64,000 nucleotides of DNA from Flavobacterium poyangense (GTDB lineage Bacteria; Bacteroidota; Bacteroidia; Flavobacteriales; Flavobacteriaceae). A program made the position numbers and the translations under genes. Numbering within the stretch: the first letter of the stretch is position 1; every line of letters begins with the position of its first letter. The stretch is taken from contig NZ_JAALLN010000002.1 of assembly GCF_011751075.1 (NCBI RefSeq), forward strand, positions 452,709 to 516,708. The letters are read 5' to 3'. This document shows positions 15,314 through 24,583 of this stretch, piece by piece. The notes beneath the pieces are model-generated. The model searched no databases and was not told the origin of the DNA. It was given only the letters and a program-made list of their open reading frames with translations.

Positions 15314-16624
15314 TTATAAATAAGATTTAAATTGTTTTAGTTTCCCTCTATTGGTTCTTTCTAAAACCGTTTTTCGGACGAAACTAAAATTTAAATTAGG
15401 TTCCAAATACAGGGCAATTGCTTCTTCTATTTTTTGAATTTGATTAGCATCTAATTCATAATCACTTATATATTCAATTTCAAAAGTATCTAACTGTGTT
15501 TGTTTGATGATAAACTCTTTTACATTTCCATCGTCTTCAATTATGCTTTTGGTAACATAGTAAAACGTCAATCCGGGTGCCTTTTTCCCACTTGGCAAGA
15601 GCGCGACATCATTGGTTCGTCCAATGAGTTTTTTTAGAATTGGTTTTTGAAGGGTGCTTTTTTCGTCCAAAATTCCGATGTCGCCAATATCGTATCGGAT
15701 AAACGGATTTGCTTTGTTGAACAAAGAAGTAATCACGATTCGACCTTCTTTTCCGTACGGTAAAACCTGATTATTTTCATCCAAAATTTCAACAAAAAGT
15801 GTTTCTGAGTTTACCTGCCATTCACCTTTTGGGTTTTCAAAAGCAATTAAATCCAATTCTGAAGCTCCATATTCATTGATAATCGGAATTCCGAATTGTT
15901 TTTCTAAGAGTTTTTTATCCGATTCAAAAAGCATTTCCGAAGTAACAAAACAAGCTTTAAGCGTTGGGCAAATGTCTTTTAAAACACTATTTTTTTTCTC
16001 TAAAAATTTAGCAAACAAAACAATAGAACTGGTATAACCGTTGAGGTAATCGAATTTTTTTGTTCTGAATTTCTTCAGGAATTTCTCCAAAACTTCATCA
16101 GATAAGTCAAAAACAGGAAATCGGAAACGGTTGCCTAAATAATCTTTAAAGCGTTCTTTTCGGTAGCCAACAAAATCCATCGGAATACCATAAAACCGGG
16201 CCTGATACGAATGATTAAAATCGATTCCGAACCAGCCAAAACGCATACTGTTTGAAGCCCAGGTTAAGGCATGAGAATATTTATCTTTTGCAAAAACAAA
16301 GGGCGTTCCGCTGGATCCGGATGTTTTGTTGCGATATACATTTTTTAAGGTGTACCCTTTAGAAAGTCTCTCTTGCAGTGGTTTTTGCAAATTTTGCTTG
16401 TTCAAAACAGGTAAATCCTCCCATTTTTGGGCAATTTTAGTTCCAACTAATTCGTTATAAAAAGGATTATTTTGCAAATGAAAATCAACAATTTCGTTTT
16501 TTTGTTTTTCAAGAAATACTAAAAATTCTTTCTCAGAAAGACGGCTAATGGCATCTAAATCAGCTTTTGCTTTCTTTATCGGAAAACCATTTAATTGAAG
16601 GGAAAAGTCAAAAAGAGAAATCAT
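15314..16624 (-). CDS. CapK/phenylacetate-CoA-ligase-like AMP-binding protein
   Basis: A 436-residue member of the adenylate-forming superfamily in its CapK/coenzyme F390 synthetase-like branch. The phosphate-binding motif reads KTSGSSGTPFVFAKD (about residues 99-113), followed by INEYGASELDLIAFE, the RYDIGDIG motif and KKLIGRTNDVALLPSGK. CapK-type proteins are found in capsule and polysaccharide loci and are thought to activate an acyl group for transfer, though the substrate is not known here. It is transcribed on the minus strand, with its own TATTTTTG box at 16644, divergent from purD. Position beside the glycosyltransferase genes suggests decoration of the polysaccharide. Confidence 0.75.
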   Translation of the reverse strand: MISLFDFSLQLNGFPIKKAKADLDAISRLSEKEFLVFLEKQKNEIVDFHLQNNPFYNELVGTKIAQKWEDLPVLNKQNLQKPLQERLSKGYTLKNVYRNKTSGSSGTPFVFAKDKYSHALTWASNSMRFGWFGIDFNHSYQARFYGIPMDFVGYRKERFKDYLGNRFRFPVFDLSDEVLEKFLKKFRTKKFDYLNGYTSSIVLFAKFLEKKNSVLKDICPTLKACFVTSEMLFESDKKLLEKQFGIPIINEYGASELDLIAFENPKGEWQVNSETLFVEILDENNQVLPYGKEGRIVITSLFNKANPFIRYDIGDIGILDEKSTLQKPILKKLIGRTNDVALLPSGKKAPGLTFYYVTKSIIEDDGNVKEFIIKQTQLDTFEIEYISDYELDANQIQKIEEAIALYLEPNLNFSFVRKTVLERTNRGKLKQFKSYL

Positions 16625-16643
16625 TAGAAGACTAAATTTTCTT

Positions 16644-16651
16644 CAAAAATA
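16644..16651 (-). promoter_or_regulatory. Putative -7 box (TATTTTTG, minus strand) for the CapK-like gene
   Basis: The minus strand reads TATTTTTG, ending 19 bp before the ATG at 16624. It forms a divergent pair with the purD box about 75 bp away. Confidence 0.45.
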
Positions 16652-16725
16652 ATATTATCCATTTACTAACAGCGAGCAATCAACAACTTTTTAAGATTTA
16701 ATTATTTTTTACGTTCAAAAGCAAT

Positions 16726-16733
16726 TATTTTTG
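16726..16733 (+). promoter_or_regulatory. Putative -7 box (TATTTTTG) for purD
   Basis: TATTTTTG followed by GC lies 24 bp before the purD ATG at 16758. The spacing is typical of other genes in this window. No -33 TTTG was found at 17-23 bp. Confidence 0.45.
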
Positions 16734-16757
16734 CACCACAACTAAATACAACAACAC

Positions 16758-18032
16758 ATGACAATTTTACTATTGGGATCAGGCGGAAGAGAGCATGCAT
16801 TTGCATGGAAAATGATCCAGAGTCCGCTTTGCGAAAAACTTTTTGTTGCACCCGGAAATGCCGGAACTGCTGGTATTGCCACAAATGTTGCAATGTCTCC
16901 AACCGATTTTGATGCGATAAAAGCATTTGTATTACAGGAAAAAGTGAGTATGGTAGTCGTTGGGCCTGAAGATCCATTGGTAAGAGGGATTTACGATTAT
17001 TTCAAAAATGACGAAAGTTTAAAACATATTCCGGTTATCGGGCCATCTAAATTAGGAGCTCAATTAGAAGGAAGTAAAGAATTCGCTAAAGAGTTCTTAA
17101 TGAAACACAACATTCCGACTGCAGCGTACGACAGCTTTACGGCTGAAACAGTTGAAAAAGGATGTGATTTTTTAGAAACATTACAACCTCCTTATGTTTT
17201 AAAAGCAGACGGTTTAGCGGCCGGAAAAGGAGTTTTGATTATTCAGGATCTGGAAGAAGCAAAAACTGAATTGAGAAACATGCTGGTTCATCAGAAATTT
17301 GGTGCAGCGAGTTCAAAAGTTGTTATCGAAGAATTTTTAGACGGAATCGAATTAAGTTGTTTTGTTCTGACTGACGGTAAAAGTTATAAAATTTTACCAA
17401 CAGCTAAAGATTACAAACGAATTGGAGAAGGAGATACAGGATTGAATACAGGCGGAATGGGAGCAGTTTCTCCGGTTCCTTATGTAGATGCCGTTTTGAT
17501 GGAAAAAATTGAAACACGCATCGTAAAACCGACAATTGAAGGTTTTCAGAAAGATGGAATCGAATACAAAGGATTTGTATTTATTGGTTTAATCAATGTG
17601 AAAAACGAACCAATCGTTATTGAATACAACGTAAGAATGGGTGATCCTGAAACGGAAGTGGTAGTACCAAGACTAGAATCTGATTTAGTTGAATTGTTCT
17701 TGTCTGTAGCCAATCAGGAATTGGATAGTTTTGATTTGAAGGTTGATCCGAGAAGTGCCACAACAATTATGGTGGTTTCAGGAGGATATCCGGAAGATTT
17801 TGAGAAAGGAAAAGTAATTACCGGTCTGGAAAATATTACAGATTCTATTGTTTTCCACGCGGGAACAAAATTAGAAGACGGAGCTGTTTTAAGTAACGGA
17901 GGTCGTGTATTGACGATTACTTCTTATGGAGATGATTTCCAACAAGCCATAAAAAAATCTTACCAAAACATAGATAAACTAAATTTTGATAAGATGTATT
18001 TTAGAAAAGATATCGGCTTCGACTTACTTTAA
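16758..18032 (+). CDS. purD: Phosphoribosylamine-glycine ligase (GARS)
   Basis: The 424-residue protein matches PurD over its full length: N-terminal LLLGSGGREHAFAWKM (residues 4-19), VVGPEDPLVRGIYD, the ATP-grasp segment VLKADGLAAGKGVLI, EFLDGIELSCFVLTDG, NTGGMGAVSPVPYV, and VIEYNVRMGDPETEVV with the metal-binding Glu and Asn. It catalyses the ATP-dependent joining of phosphoribosylamine and glycine in step two of de novo purine synthesis, in the cytosol. Its 3' end overlaps by 9 bp with the convergent small membrane gene at 18024, so the two transcripts are antisense at their ends. No other purine genes are nearby. Confidence 0.97.
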   Translation: MTILLLGSGGREHAFAWKMIQSPLCEKLFVAPGNAGTAGIATNVAMSPTDFDAIKAFVLQEKVSMVVVGPEDPLVRGIYDYFKNDESLKHIPVIGPSKLGAQLEGSKEFAKEFLMKHNIPTAAYDSFTAETVEKGCDFLETLQPPYVLKADGLAAGKGVLIIQDLEEAKTELRNMLVHQKFGAASSKVVIEEFLDGIELSCFVLTDGKSYKILPTAKDYKRIGEGDTGLNTGGMGAVSPVPYVDAVLMEKIETRIVKPTIEGFQKDGIEYKGFVFIGLINVKNEPIVIEYNVRMGDPETEVVVPRLESDLVELFLSVANQELDSFDLKVDPRSATTIMVVSGGYPEDFEKGKVITGLENITDSIVFHAGTKLEDGAVLSNGGRVLTITSYGDDFQQAIKKSYQNIDKLNFDKMYFRKDIGFDLL

Positions 18033-18254
18033 GAAAGAGTGAGCCGTAGTATCTTGATTTTCTGTTCCTGCAGCATCAAAAATACGTAATTGTTTAATCC
18101 AATATACGATTGCTGCAGAACAAATAATCATGAAGATCCAGTTAATTGTGTTTGCACCAAACCAAGTAATTAGCTCTAAACGACGTAAAAAGTCAAGTGG
18201 AGCAAATAAAATGTTAACAAATAAGTATTGTATTCCTTCAAAAAAAGCTGTCAT
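18024..18254 (-). CDS. Small membrane protein (DUF6341-like)
   Basis: A 76-residue protein with hydrophobic segments at about residues 8-20 and 36-52 and the sequence WFGANTINWIFMIICSAAIVYWIKQLRIFD, ending in a polar tail. I associate it from memory with DUF6341, a short Flavobacteriia family commonly found near upp and a DUF6427 protein, as here. The gene overlaps the 3' end of purD by 9 bp tail to tail and lies head to head with the DUF6427-like gene at 18393. The conserved length and gene context argue it is real. Function unknown; the inner membrane is the likely location. Confidence 0.7.
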   Translation of the reverse strand: MTAFFEGIQYLFVNILFAPLDFLRRLELITWFGANTINWIFMIICSAAIVYWIKQLRIFDAAGTENQDTTAHSFLK

Positions 18255-18392
18255 AATTTATAAAATTATATGTTATTTATTGTTTTGTAACGCATTGAAG
18301 CTAAAATTCAATTGATCGAATCTTTTTCAACTTGTTGGTTTTCCTTTTAAACAAGTATTATATTTACAGTCACAAAAGTATAAAATATCCTT

Positions 18393-19322
18393 ATGATAAC
18401 AAGTGTTTTTAAAAAATCTACGCCATTAAATTATTCATTGGTCGTAATTTTAATACTGGTTTTCTTTTTTCTTTTTCAAATTCAGGAACCTTCATGGATC
18501 AGTTCTCCATTTTTGGCGTTCCAAAAAGTAAGTCTTTTGTGCTTTATTTTTGCTTCTTTTTTCCTGATTAATTTTATAGTAAAGAAGAACGGACTCAGTA
18601 AAGACAACGGTTATTCGATATTTTTTTACTTATTGTTCTTATTGTTTTTCCCTACAATATTTAATGATTCGAATGTAATCTATGCGAACTTTTTTATTCT
18701 GTTAGCTCTTCGAAGGTTAATCTCCCTGCAGTCTCTGAAGGCTTCAAAAGAAAAAATATTTGATGCTGCTTTTTGGATTTTAATAGCTTCTTTATTTCAA
18801 TTTTGGTGTATTCTTTTCCTGATCTTGGTTTTTATATCGATTATTTTCCACGTTTCAAACGATTACAGAAACTGGGTACTGCCTTTTATAGCGCTTTTTG
18901 CTGTTAGTGTGATTTTTTTATTGATCTCTTTGATTTTTCATATTGATGCCATTCAATTTTTTGAAAAACGTGCTGTAGTGGATTTCAGTATAGATTATTT
19001 TAAGAACAATTACGAAAACGCAGCGCTTTCAATATATACGGCTGTAGCTTTATTTTTTGTTTTTTCAATGTTAACAACCTTTTCAAACAGGCCACAAATT
19101 GTGCATTCGTCATACAAAAAAGTAGTAGCCTGTTTTTTTATAGCGGTTATTGTTTTTATTGTTTCACCAAATAAAAGCAATGATTTACTGTTGTTCAGTA
19201 TTGCACCATTGACTATTATGGCCTCAGGACACGTAGAGTATATACAGCAAAAATTAAATAACGAAATTGTCTTTTATGTACTTATTGCGTGTAGTTTATT
19301 TTTGTTTTTATCACAATTATAG
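18393..19322 (+). CDS. Multi-pass membrane protein (DUF6427-like)
   Basis: A 309-residue integral membrane protein with about 8-9 hydrophobic segments and few charged residues. From memory it corresponds to DUF6427 of Flavobacteriia, whose function is not established. Segments such as VIYANFFILLALRRLISLQS and a long final loop recall glycosyltransferase-like or EpsG-like membrane proteins, but I see no catalytic motif. Its last 6 bp overlap the convergent upp gene. The start ATG at 18393 follows a 138 bp gap from the divergent small membrane gene. Confidence 0.7.
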   Translation: MITSVFKKSTPLNYSLVVILILVFFFLFQIQEPSWISSPFLAFQKVSLLCFIFASFFLINFIVKKNGLSKDNGYSIFFYLLFLLFFPTIFNDSNVIYANFFILLALRRLISLQSLKASKEKIFDAAFWILIASLFQFWCILFLILVFISIIFHVSNDYRNWVLPFIALFAVSVIFLLISLIFHIDAIQFFEKRAVVDFSIDYFKNNYENAALSIYTAVALFFVFSMLTTFSNRPQIVHSSYKKVVACFFIAVIVFIVSPNKSNDLLLFSIAPLTIMASGHVEYIQQKLNNEIVFYVLIACSLFLFLSQL

Positions 19323-19970
19323 TTTACTCCCATAAGCAAGATCACCCGCATCACCAAGACCCGGGATAATGTAATTTTTCTCATTTAATTTTTCATCTAA
19401 AGAAGCAACCCATAGGTGGCAATTGTCCGGAAGATTCTTTTCGAGATACGCTATACCTTCAGGAGCAGCAATCACAACCATAATATGAATTTCGTTTGGA
19501 GTTGCATTCTGAACTAATTTTTCATGAACCGCAACTATAGATTGCCCCGTGGCCAACATGGGATCAAGAAGCAGAACGGTTTTATTATTGATGTTTGAAA
19601 GGGCTTGATATTCAACTAAAATTTCAAAGGCATCATCATTATTCGGATGATGTCTGCAAGCCGAAACAAAACTGTTTTCCGCATGATCAAAATAATTTAA
19701 AAACCCATTGTGTAGGGGTAATCCGGCCCGCAAAATAGAGCATAAAACCAAATCTTCACTTATTTCGGTTGTTTTTTTAATCCCAAGTGGCGTCTGAATT
19801 TCGACACTTTTATAGGACAAAGTTTTGCTTAGTTCGTAGGCCATAATTTCGCCAATTCGCTCTATGTTTCTTCGGAAACGCATGCTGTCGTTCTGAACGT
19901 CTACATTTCGAATTTGACCTAAAAAATGGTTCAGCACACTGTTATCTTCCGATATATAATGAATTTTCAT
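19317..19970 (-). CDS. upp: Uracil phosphoribosyltransferase
   Basis: The 217-residue product contains the PRPP-binding loop LLLDPMLATGQS (residues 133-144), the CSILRAGLPLHNG segment and the C-terminal uracil-binding GLGDAGDLAYG, all typical of UPRTase. It converts uracil and PRPP into UMP for pyrimidine salvage in the cytosol. The length is normal. It runs opposite to the DUF6427-like gene, with a 6 bp tail overlap, and is divergent from the DUF4254 gene at 20084 across a 113 bp gap. Confidence 0.96.
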   Translation of the reverse strand: MKIHYISEDNSVLNHFLGQIRNVDVQNDSMRFRRNIERIGEIMAYELSKTLSYKSVEIQTPLGIKKTTEISEDLVLCSILRAGLPLHNGFLNYFDHAENSFVSACRHHPNNDDAFEILVEYQALSNINNKTVLLLDPMLATGQSIVAVHEKLVQNATPNEIHIMVVIAAPEGIAYLEKNLPDNCHLWVASLDEKLNEKNYIIPGLGDAGDLAYGSKL

Positions 19971-20055
19971 AATGAATTTTTAGAATTGTTAGGATGTATC
20001 CTTTATTTATGACGAAAAAGTAAAGGTTTTTTTCGGACTATAAAAGTATAAAAAG

Positions 20056-20063
20056 TATCTTTG
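20056..20063 (+). promoter_or_regulatory. Putative -7 box (TATCTTTG) for the DUF4254 gene
   Basis: TATCTTTG followed by a T/C stretch lies 20 bp before the ATG at 20084, in the divergent gap next to upp. It matches TAnnTTTG. Confidence 0.45.
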
Positions 20064-20083
20064 TCTCTCTAAAAAATAAAGAC

Positions 20084-20689
20084 ATGTTTTCAAAATTAGC
20101 ATATTCGGTTTTCGAACAAAGTATCAAAGATTATCATCAGTTTGATAATGTTGATCAACCTATAAACAATCCGTTTCCAAAAGATAAATTTGAACATTTA
20201 TTGTATTTAAAAAACTGGATTGACACTGTTCAATGGCATTTTGAAGATATTATTCGTGATCCGCAAATTGATCCCGTAGCAGCTTTAACTTTAAAAAGAA
20301 GAATTGATGCTTCTAACCAGGAACGTACAGATATGGTGGAGTACATCGACAGTTACTTTTTGCAAAAATACAGTGATGTAAAAGTAAAAGACGGTGCAAA
20401 AATCAACTCTGAAAGTCCGGCTTGGGCATTTGACAGATTGTCTATTTTGGCATTAAAAATTTATCATATGCATGAAGAAGCTACTCGGGCAGAGGCTTCA
20501 CAAGAGCACAGAGATAAATGTCAGGAAAAATTGAATGTTCTTTTAGAGCAAAGAAGTGATTTATCTACAGCAATTGAAGATTTGCTGACAGATATCGAAA
20601 ATGGAGATAAATTCATGAAAGTGTACAAACAAATGAAAATGTACAACGATGATGATTTAAATCCTGTTTTATATCAGAACAAAAAATAG
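20084..20689 (+). CDS. DUF4254 domain protein
   Basis: This 201-residue soluble, helix-rich protein matches the DUF4254 family as I know it: a NPFPKDKFEHLLYLKNWIDTVQWHFEDIIRDP block, a DASNQERTDMVEYID block, and SPAWAFDRLSILALKIYHM. The function is unknown. In Flavobacteriia and other Bacteroidota the gene commonly lies directly upstream of a family-9 glycosyltransferase, exactly as here with a 1 bp gap, suggesting a shared role in lipopolysaccharide core assembly. Start ATG follows a -7 box at 20056. Confidence 0.8.
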   Translation: MFSKLAYSVFEQSIKDYHQFDNVDQPINNPFPKDKFEHLLYLKNWIDTVQWHFEDIIRDPQIDPVAALTLKRRIDASNQERTDMVEYIDSYFLQKYSDVKVKDGAKINSESPAWAFDRLSILALKIYHMHEEATRAEASQEHRDKCQEKLNVLLEQRSDLSTAIEDLLTDIENGDKFMKVYKQMKMYNDDDLNPVLYQNKK

Positions 20690-20690
20690 T

Positions 20691-21743
20691 TTGACAGCAA
20701 AATTGTCTAAGACTATTCAACATATAGCCGTCATGCGACTCTCTGCAATGGGAGATGTTGCCATGACGGTTCCTGTTTTACGCGCTTTTGTAAAACAGTA
20801 TCCGACTGTAAAAATTACGGTGATTTCACGCCCGTTTTTTAAGCCTTTTTTTGAAGGGATTCCCAATCTGGATTTTTTTGCTTTTGATGAAAAAGAACGC
20901 CACAAAGGTTTTCCTGGGCTTCTGAGATTGTTTAAAGACGTAAAAAAACTCAAAATTGATGCTTTTGCAGATTTACACAATGTTCTAAGATCTAAAATTG
21001 TGAGTTTACTTTTTGCTTTAAGTGGGAAAATAAGAGCCACAGTTAACAAAGGACGTGAAGGGAAAAAGGAATTGACACGTGTCGAAAATAAAATTTTTGC
21101 ACCACTGCCATCGATGTTTGAGAGGCATGCTGAGGTGTTTGAAAAATTAGGTTTTCCCGTTGATTTATCGAATCCTGAATTTCCGAAGAAAGCGGTACTG
21201 AGTGCTGAAATCACAGATGTAATTGGAGAAAGTTATCAAAAACTAATCGGAATTGCGCCTTTTGCCCAATATGATTCTAAGGTGTATCCTTTGGATTTCA
21301 TGGAAGAAGTGATCGCAAAACTGGCCGATAATAAAGAACAAACTATTCTGCTTTTTGGAGGAGGAAAGAAAGAAATCGAAATTTTAGAATCACTTTCAAA
21401 GCCTTTTAAAAATGTAATCAATGTAGCCGGTAAAATTAAATTTCAACAAGAGCTAAAAATAATCAGCAATCTTGATGTAATGCTTTCTATGGATTCCGGA
21501 AATGCACATATTGCTGCGATGCTGGGCGTAAAAGTGGTAACACTTTGGGGAGCTACCCATCCGTATGCGGGATTTTTACCGTTTAATCAAAGCCTTGATG
21601 ATGCGTTGGTTTCAGACCGAAATCTGTATCCCAATTTACCAACTTCTGTTTATGGAAATAAAATAGTAGAAGGTTATGAAGATGCGATGAGAACCATTTC
21701 TCCAAAGAAAGTGGCAAAAAAAATCCAAAGCTTAGTAGGATAA
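20691..21743 (+). CDS. Family 9 glycosyltransferase (heptosyltransferase-like)
   Basis: A 350-residue GT-B enzyme of family 9: N-terminal IAVMRLSAMGDVAMTVPVLRAF contains the conserved RLSAMGD pattern, and the C-terminal half has SMDSGNAHIAAMLGVKVVTLWGATHPYAGFLPF, the donor-binding region of heptosyltransferases. These enzymes transfer heptose or other sugars onto the lipopolysaccharide inner core at the cytoplasmic membrane face. The start is a TTG at 20691, one base after the previous stop; the next ATG (residue 15) would remove part of the first strand, so TTG is preferred. A strong terminator follows. Confidence 0.88.
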   Translation: MTAKLSKTIQHIAVMRLSAMGDVAMTVPVLRAFVKQYPTVKITVISRPFFKPFFEGIPNLDFFAFDEKERHKGFPGLLRLFKDVKKLKIDAFADLHNVLRSKIVSLLFALSGKIRATVNKGREGKKELTRVENKIFAPLPSMFERHAEVFEKLGFPVDLSNPEFPKKAVLSAEITDVIGESYQKLIGIAPFAQYDSKVYPLDFMEEVIAKLADNKEQTILLFGGGKKEIEILESLSKPFKNVINVAGKIKFQQELKIISNLDVMLSMDSGNAHIAAMLGVKVVTLWGATHPYAGFLPFNQSLDDALVSDRNLYPNLPTSVYGNKIVEGYEDAMRTISPKKVAKKIQSLVG

Positions 21744-21753
21744 AAATCCAATA

Positions 21754-21801
21754 AAAAAAAATCCAAATTCCAATTATAAGGCTGGAATTTGGATTTTTTT
21801 T
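21754..21801. terminator. Bidirectional terminator between the convergent GT9 and reductase genes
   Basis: An 18 bp stem (AAAAAAATCCAAATTCCA with its complement at 21783-21800) carries A-run and T-run on opposite sides, so it can end transcripts from both strands. The genes end at 21743 (plus) and 21818 (minus). Confidence 0.85.
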
Positions 21802-21817
21802 ATTAGAATTTCATTTT

Positions 21818-22870
21818 TTAAACATCATCAAAATCTACATAAATAGTTTCCGATGTCGGATGCGCCTGGCAGGTTAAAACCAAACCGGAAGCGATTTCTT
21901 TGTCTGTTAAAATAGAATTTTTAGTCATTTCTGCTGATCCTGTTGTGATACGTGCTAAACAGCTGCTGCAAATTCCGCCCTGGCAGGAATAAGGAGCATC
22001 AATTCCCTGTTTTAATGCTGCATCAAGAATAGTTTGTTTTTGAGACATTTCAAAAGAAACTTCTTCATCATCAACCAAAACTGTAATTTTTGAGTGACCT
22101 TCCAGCGATGTATTGATTTGATTTTCTTTAGTAGAAGAAGTAAAAAGTTCAAACTTAATAGCAGATTCTTTTATGTTTTTCTCTTTTAGAATACCCGAAA
22201 CGGTATTGATCATTTCTTCAGGACCACACAAGTAGAATTTGTCAAATTGTAGTTCTTTGTGTTTGTTATTCAATACAAAATTCACAGCTGATTTGTCAAT
22301 TCTGCCAAATAAAGCATTCTCTGCTTTTGCCTGGCTAAATACATAATGCACGAATAAACGCCCTACATATTGCAATTGCAAATCGTGTAATTCCTGGTGA
22401 AAGATCGTTTCTTCAGGTGTTTTGTTTCCGTAAACCAATACAAATGAGCTTTTTGGTTCACTTTTTAAAACTGATTTTATAATAGAAAGAACAGGTGTAA
22501 TTCCGCTTCCCGCTACAAAAGCAGCGTAGTTTCTTTGTCTTTCAGCATCCGGTTCAAAGGTAAATTTTCCTTCAGGATGACCTACTTCAAGCACATCTCC
22601 GGCTTTTAATTTGGTGTTTGCAAATTGCGAAAACAAACCATTTTTAACCGCTTTTACTGCAATTCTCAGCTCGCCGCTTTCTGGTCCTGAGCAAATAGAA
22701 TAAGCACGTCTAATTTCTTGATTATCAAGAGTTAGTTTTAGATTTATATATTGTCCGGCAATAAACTTATAGTCCGGTTTTAGTTCTTCGGGAACATTAA
22801 AAAGGACAGAAACCGCATCGACAGTTTCACGTTTAACCTCTTTAATTATGAGTTTTAAGAATGAAGGCAT
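21818..22870 (-). CDS. PaaE-like ferredoxin-NAD(P)H reductase with C-terminal 2Fe-2S domain
   Basis: The 350-residue protein has three domains in order: an FAD-binding barrel with RAYSICSGP (residues 55-63), an NAD(P)-binding domain with GSGITPVLSIIKSVL and YLCGPEEMI, and a plant-type 2Fe-2S ferredoxin domain with Cys296, Cys301, Cys304 and Cys334 in PYSCQGGICSSC and LTCQAHP. This order is that of PaaE, the reductase of phenylacetyl-CoA epoxidase, and of related reductases. No paaABC genes are present here, so it probably serves another oxygenase or desaturase. A TACTTTTG -7 box precedes it. Confidence 0.88.
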   Translation of the reverse strand: MPSFLKLIIKEVKRETVDAVSVLFNVPEELKPDYKFIAGQYINLKLTLDNQEIRRAYSICSGPESGELRIAVKAVKNGLFSQFANTKLKAGDVLEVGHPEGKFTFEPDAERQRNYAAFVAGSGITPVLSIIKSVLKSEPKSSFVLVYGNKTPEETIFHQELHDLQLQYVGRLFVHYVFSQAKAENALFGRIDKSAVNFVLNNKHKELQFDKFYLCGPEEMINTVSGILKEKNIKESAIKFELFTSSTKENQINTSLEGHSKITVLVDDEEVSFEMSQKQTILDAALKQGIDAPYSCQGGICSSCLARITTGSAEMTKNSILTDKEIASGLVLTCQAHPTSETIYVDFDDV

Positions 22871-22886
22871 GATTTGATATTTTCTG

Positions 22887-22894
22887 CAAAAGTA
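22887..22894 (-). promoter_or_regulatory. Putative -7 box (TACTTTTG, minus strand) for the reductase gene
   Basis: The minus strand reads TACTTTTG followed by CA, ending 16 bp before the ATG at 22870. It is part of a divergent promoter region shared with the DUF5687-like gene. Confidence 0.45.
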
Positions 22895-22957
22895 GCAAAC
22901 AACGGCTAATTGATGGTAACGAAATTATTTTTTTTAACTTTTTTTGTAACGTTTACT

Positions 22958-22965
22958 TACATTTG
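22958..22965 (+). promoter_or_regulatory. Putative -7 box (TACATTTG) for the DUF5687-like gene
   Basis: TACATTTG matches TAnnTTTG and ends 33 bp before the ATG at 22999. The upstream in-frame TTG at 22963 overlaps this box, which argues that translation begins at 22999. Confidence 0.45.
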
Positions 22966-22998
22966 ATCTCTTACTACAAAACTGAAAACCAAACAACC

Positions 22999-24459
22999 AT
23001 GATTAAAAAGTTTATTTACCTCGAATGGAAAGCCTTTATCCGATCGGCTTCATTCGGTTCTAATTTGGCCTTGAAAATTCTGATCGGTTTTTTGATGATC
23101 TATTTTTCAATTGTTTTTGTCGGATTGGGTGTCGGAGCTTTTTATGTGTTAAAAAAAATGAATCTCGAGCCATTAGTAACGGTTAACAGATTTCTAATTT
23201 ATTACTTTTTATCCGACTTAGTGATTCGATTGTTGATGCAGGCTATTCCTGTACTTAATATAAAACCATTACTGGTTTTGCCTTTTAAGAAACCAACCAT
23301 TGTTCATTTTTCGTTAGGCAAAACAGTTTTGTCTTTTTTTAATTGGGCACATGCTCTTTTCTTTCTGCCTTTTTCGATCGTATTAGTTATTGAAGGCTAT
23401 GATATTATAGGTGTGATTTGTTGGCATCTGGCTATTCTTTCGTTAGTATATATAAATAATTTTCTGAATATCATTTTGAGTAATATCGACAAATTATTTG
23501 TTGTTTTTGTGGCAATAATTTTGGCTTTAGGAACAGCGCAATATTATAAGATATTTGACATTACCATTTTTACAACCTCCTTTTTTCAAGGGTTTTATAG
23601 CATAAAAGGAATTGTTTTAATTCCGGTTTTGATTTTAGTTGGTTTGTACGGATTTACATTTAAGTATTTTAAAAACAATTTATATTTAGATGCCGGACTT
23701 TCTAAAAAAGAAGACATTGCCACCACAGAAAATCTTTTATGGCTGAATCAGTTTGGGACTTTGGGAACATTTCTTAAAAATGATATTAAATTGATTAAGA
23801 GAAATAAGAGGTCAAAAACAACGATCGTAATGAGTGTTCTCTTTTTATTTTACGGTTTGATCTTTTTTGGAAATTCTAAGCAACCGGAAGTGATGCATAT
23901 TTTTGCGGGAATATTTGTTTCGGGTGGTTTTTTATTTGTTTTCGGACAATTTGTACCCAGCTGGGACAGTTCGTATTATCAATTGATGATGACGCAAAAT
24001 ATTCCCTATCGCAGTTATATTACTTCAAAATGGTGGCTGATTGTTATTGCTACTTCTGTTACGACAATTTTGGCTTCTTTTTACCTTTTTTACGGATGGG
24101 AAGTATACTTACTTATCGTAGTAGGAGCGATTTATAACATTGGTGTTAACTCTCACCTGGTACTTTTTGGGGGCGCTTTTAACAAAACACCAATTGATTT
24201 GAGTAATGCAGGAGGCGCTTTTAGTGATAAAAAAGCTTTCAATATTAGCGCAATGTTATTGGCTTTGCCAAAAATCGTATTGCCGGTGGGGCTCTATGGT
24301 ATCGGTCTTTATTTAGGAGATAAAATACTCGGACTAGGATTGGTTGCAGGTGCCGGATTTTTAGGTTTTATTTTTAGAAATAAAGTCTTTTCGTTAATCG
24401 AAAAAAGATACAAAACAGAAAAATACAGCGTGATAAGTGCTTATAAAGAAAAGAATTAA
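22999..24459 (+). CDS. DUF5687-like membrane protein, likely ABC exporter permease
   Basis: About 486 residues with roughly 10-12 hydrophobic segments. I associate it from memory with DUF5687, a Bacteroidota family found next to ABC ATPases. It begins MIKKFIYLEWKAFIRSASFG, typical of ABC-2 permeases whose N-terminus lies on the cytoplasmic side. The ATG at 22999 is preferred to an upstream TTG at 22963 because the latter lies inside the -7 box and adds 12 polar residues not typical for the family. The ATPase gene follows 124 bp downstream on the same strand. Together they probably form an ABC exporter; the substrate is unknown. Confidence 0.75.
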   Translation: MIKKFIYLEWKAFIRSASFGSNLALKILIGFLMIYFSIVFVGLGVGAFYVLKKMNLEPLVTVNRFLIYYFLSDLVIRLLMQAIPVLNIKPLLVLPFKKPTIVHFSLGKTVLSFFNWAHALFFLPFSIVLVIEGYDIIGVICWHLAILSLVYINNFLNIILSNIDKLFVVFVAIILALGTAQYYKIFDITIFTTSFFQGFYSIKGIVLIPVLILVGLYGFTFKYFKNNLYLDAGLSKKEDIATTENLLWLNQFGTLGTFLKNDIKLIKRNKRSKTTIVMSVLFLFYGLIFFGNSKQPEVMHIFAGIFVSGGFLFVFGQFVPSWDSSYYQLMMTQNIPYRSYITSKWWLIVIATSVTTILASFYLFYGWEVYLLIVVGAIYNIGVNSHLVLFGGAFNKTPIDLSNAGGAFSDKKAFNISAMLLALPKIVLPVGLYGIGLYLGDKILGLGLVAGAGFLGFIFRNKVFSLIEKRYKTEKYSVISAYKEKN

Positions 24460-24583
24460 AGTATTACCAACCCAATCGTACCTAACACGAAAAAATAGAT
24501 TTCATTTATAAAAAAAGGATGCAAAGCACACCCATTTTTTAAATCTAAAATCAACAATCTAAAATTTAAAATAACCAATTACC

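Noticed and set aside
21236..21421. Short antisense reading frames inside the GT9 gene and elsewhere
   Set aside because: They have no start context, no homology I recognise and arise from codon bias of the opposite strand.
22963..24459. Longer DUF5687-like protein starting at TTG 22963
   Set aside because: That TTG overlaps the -7 promoter box, and the 12 added residues are polar and unlike the family start; ATG at 22999 is used.
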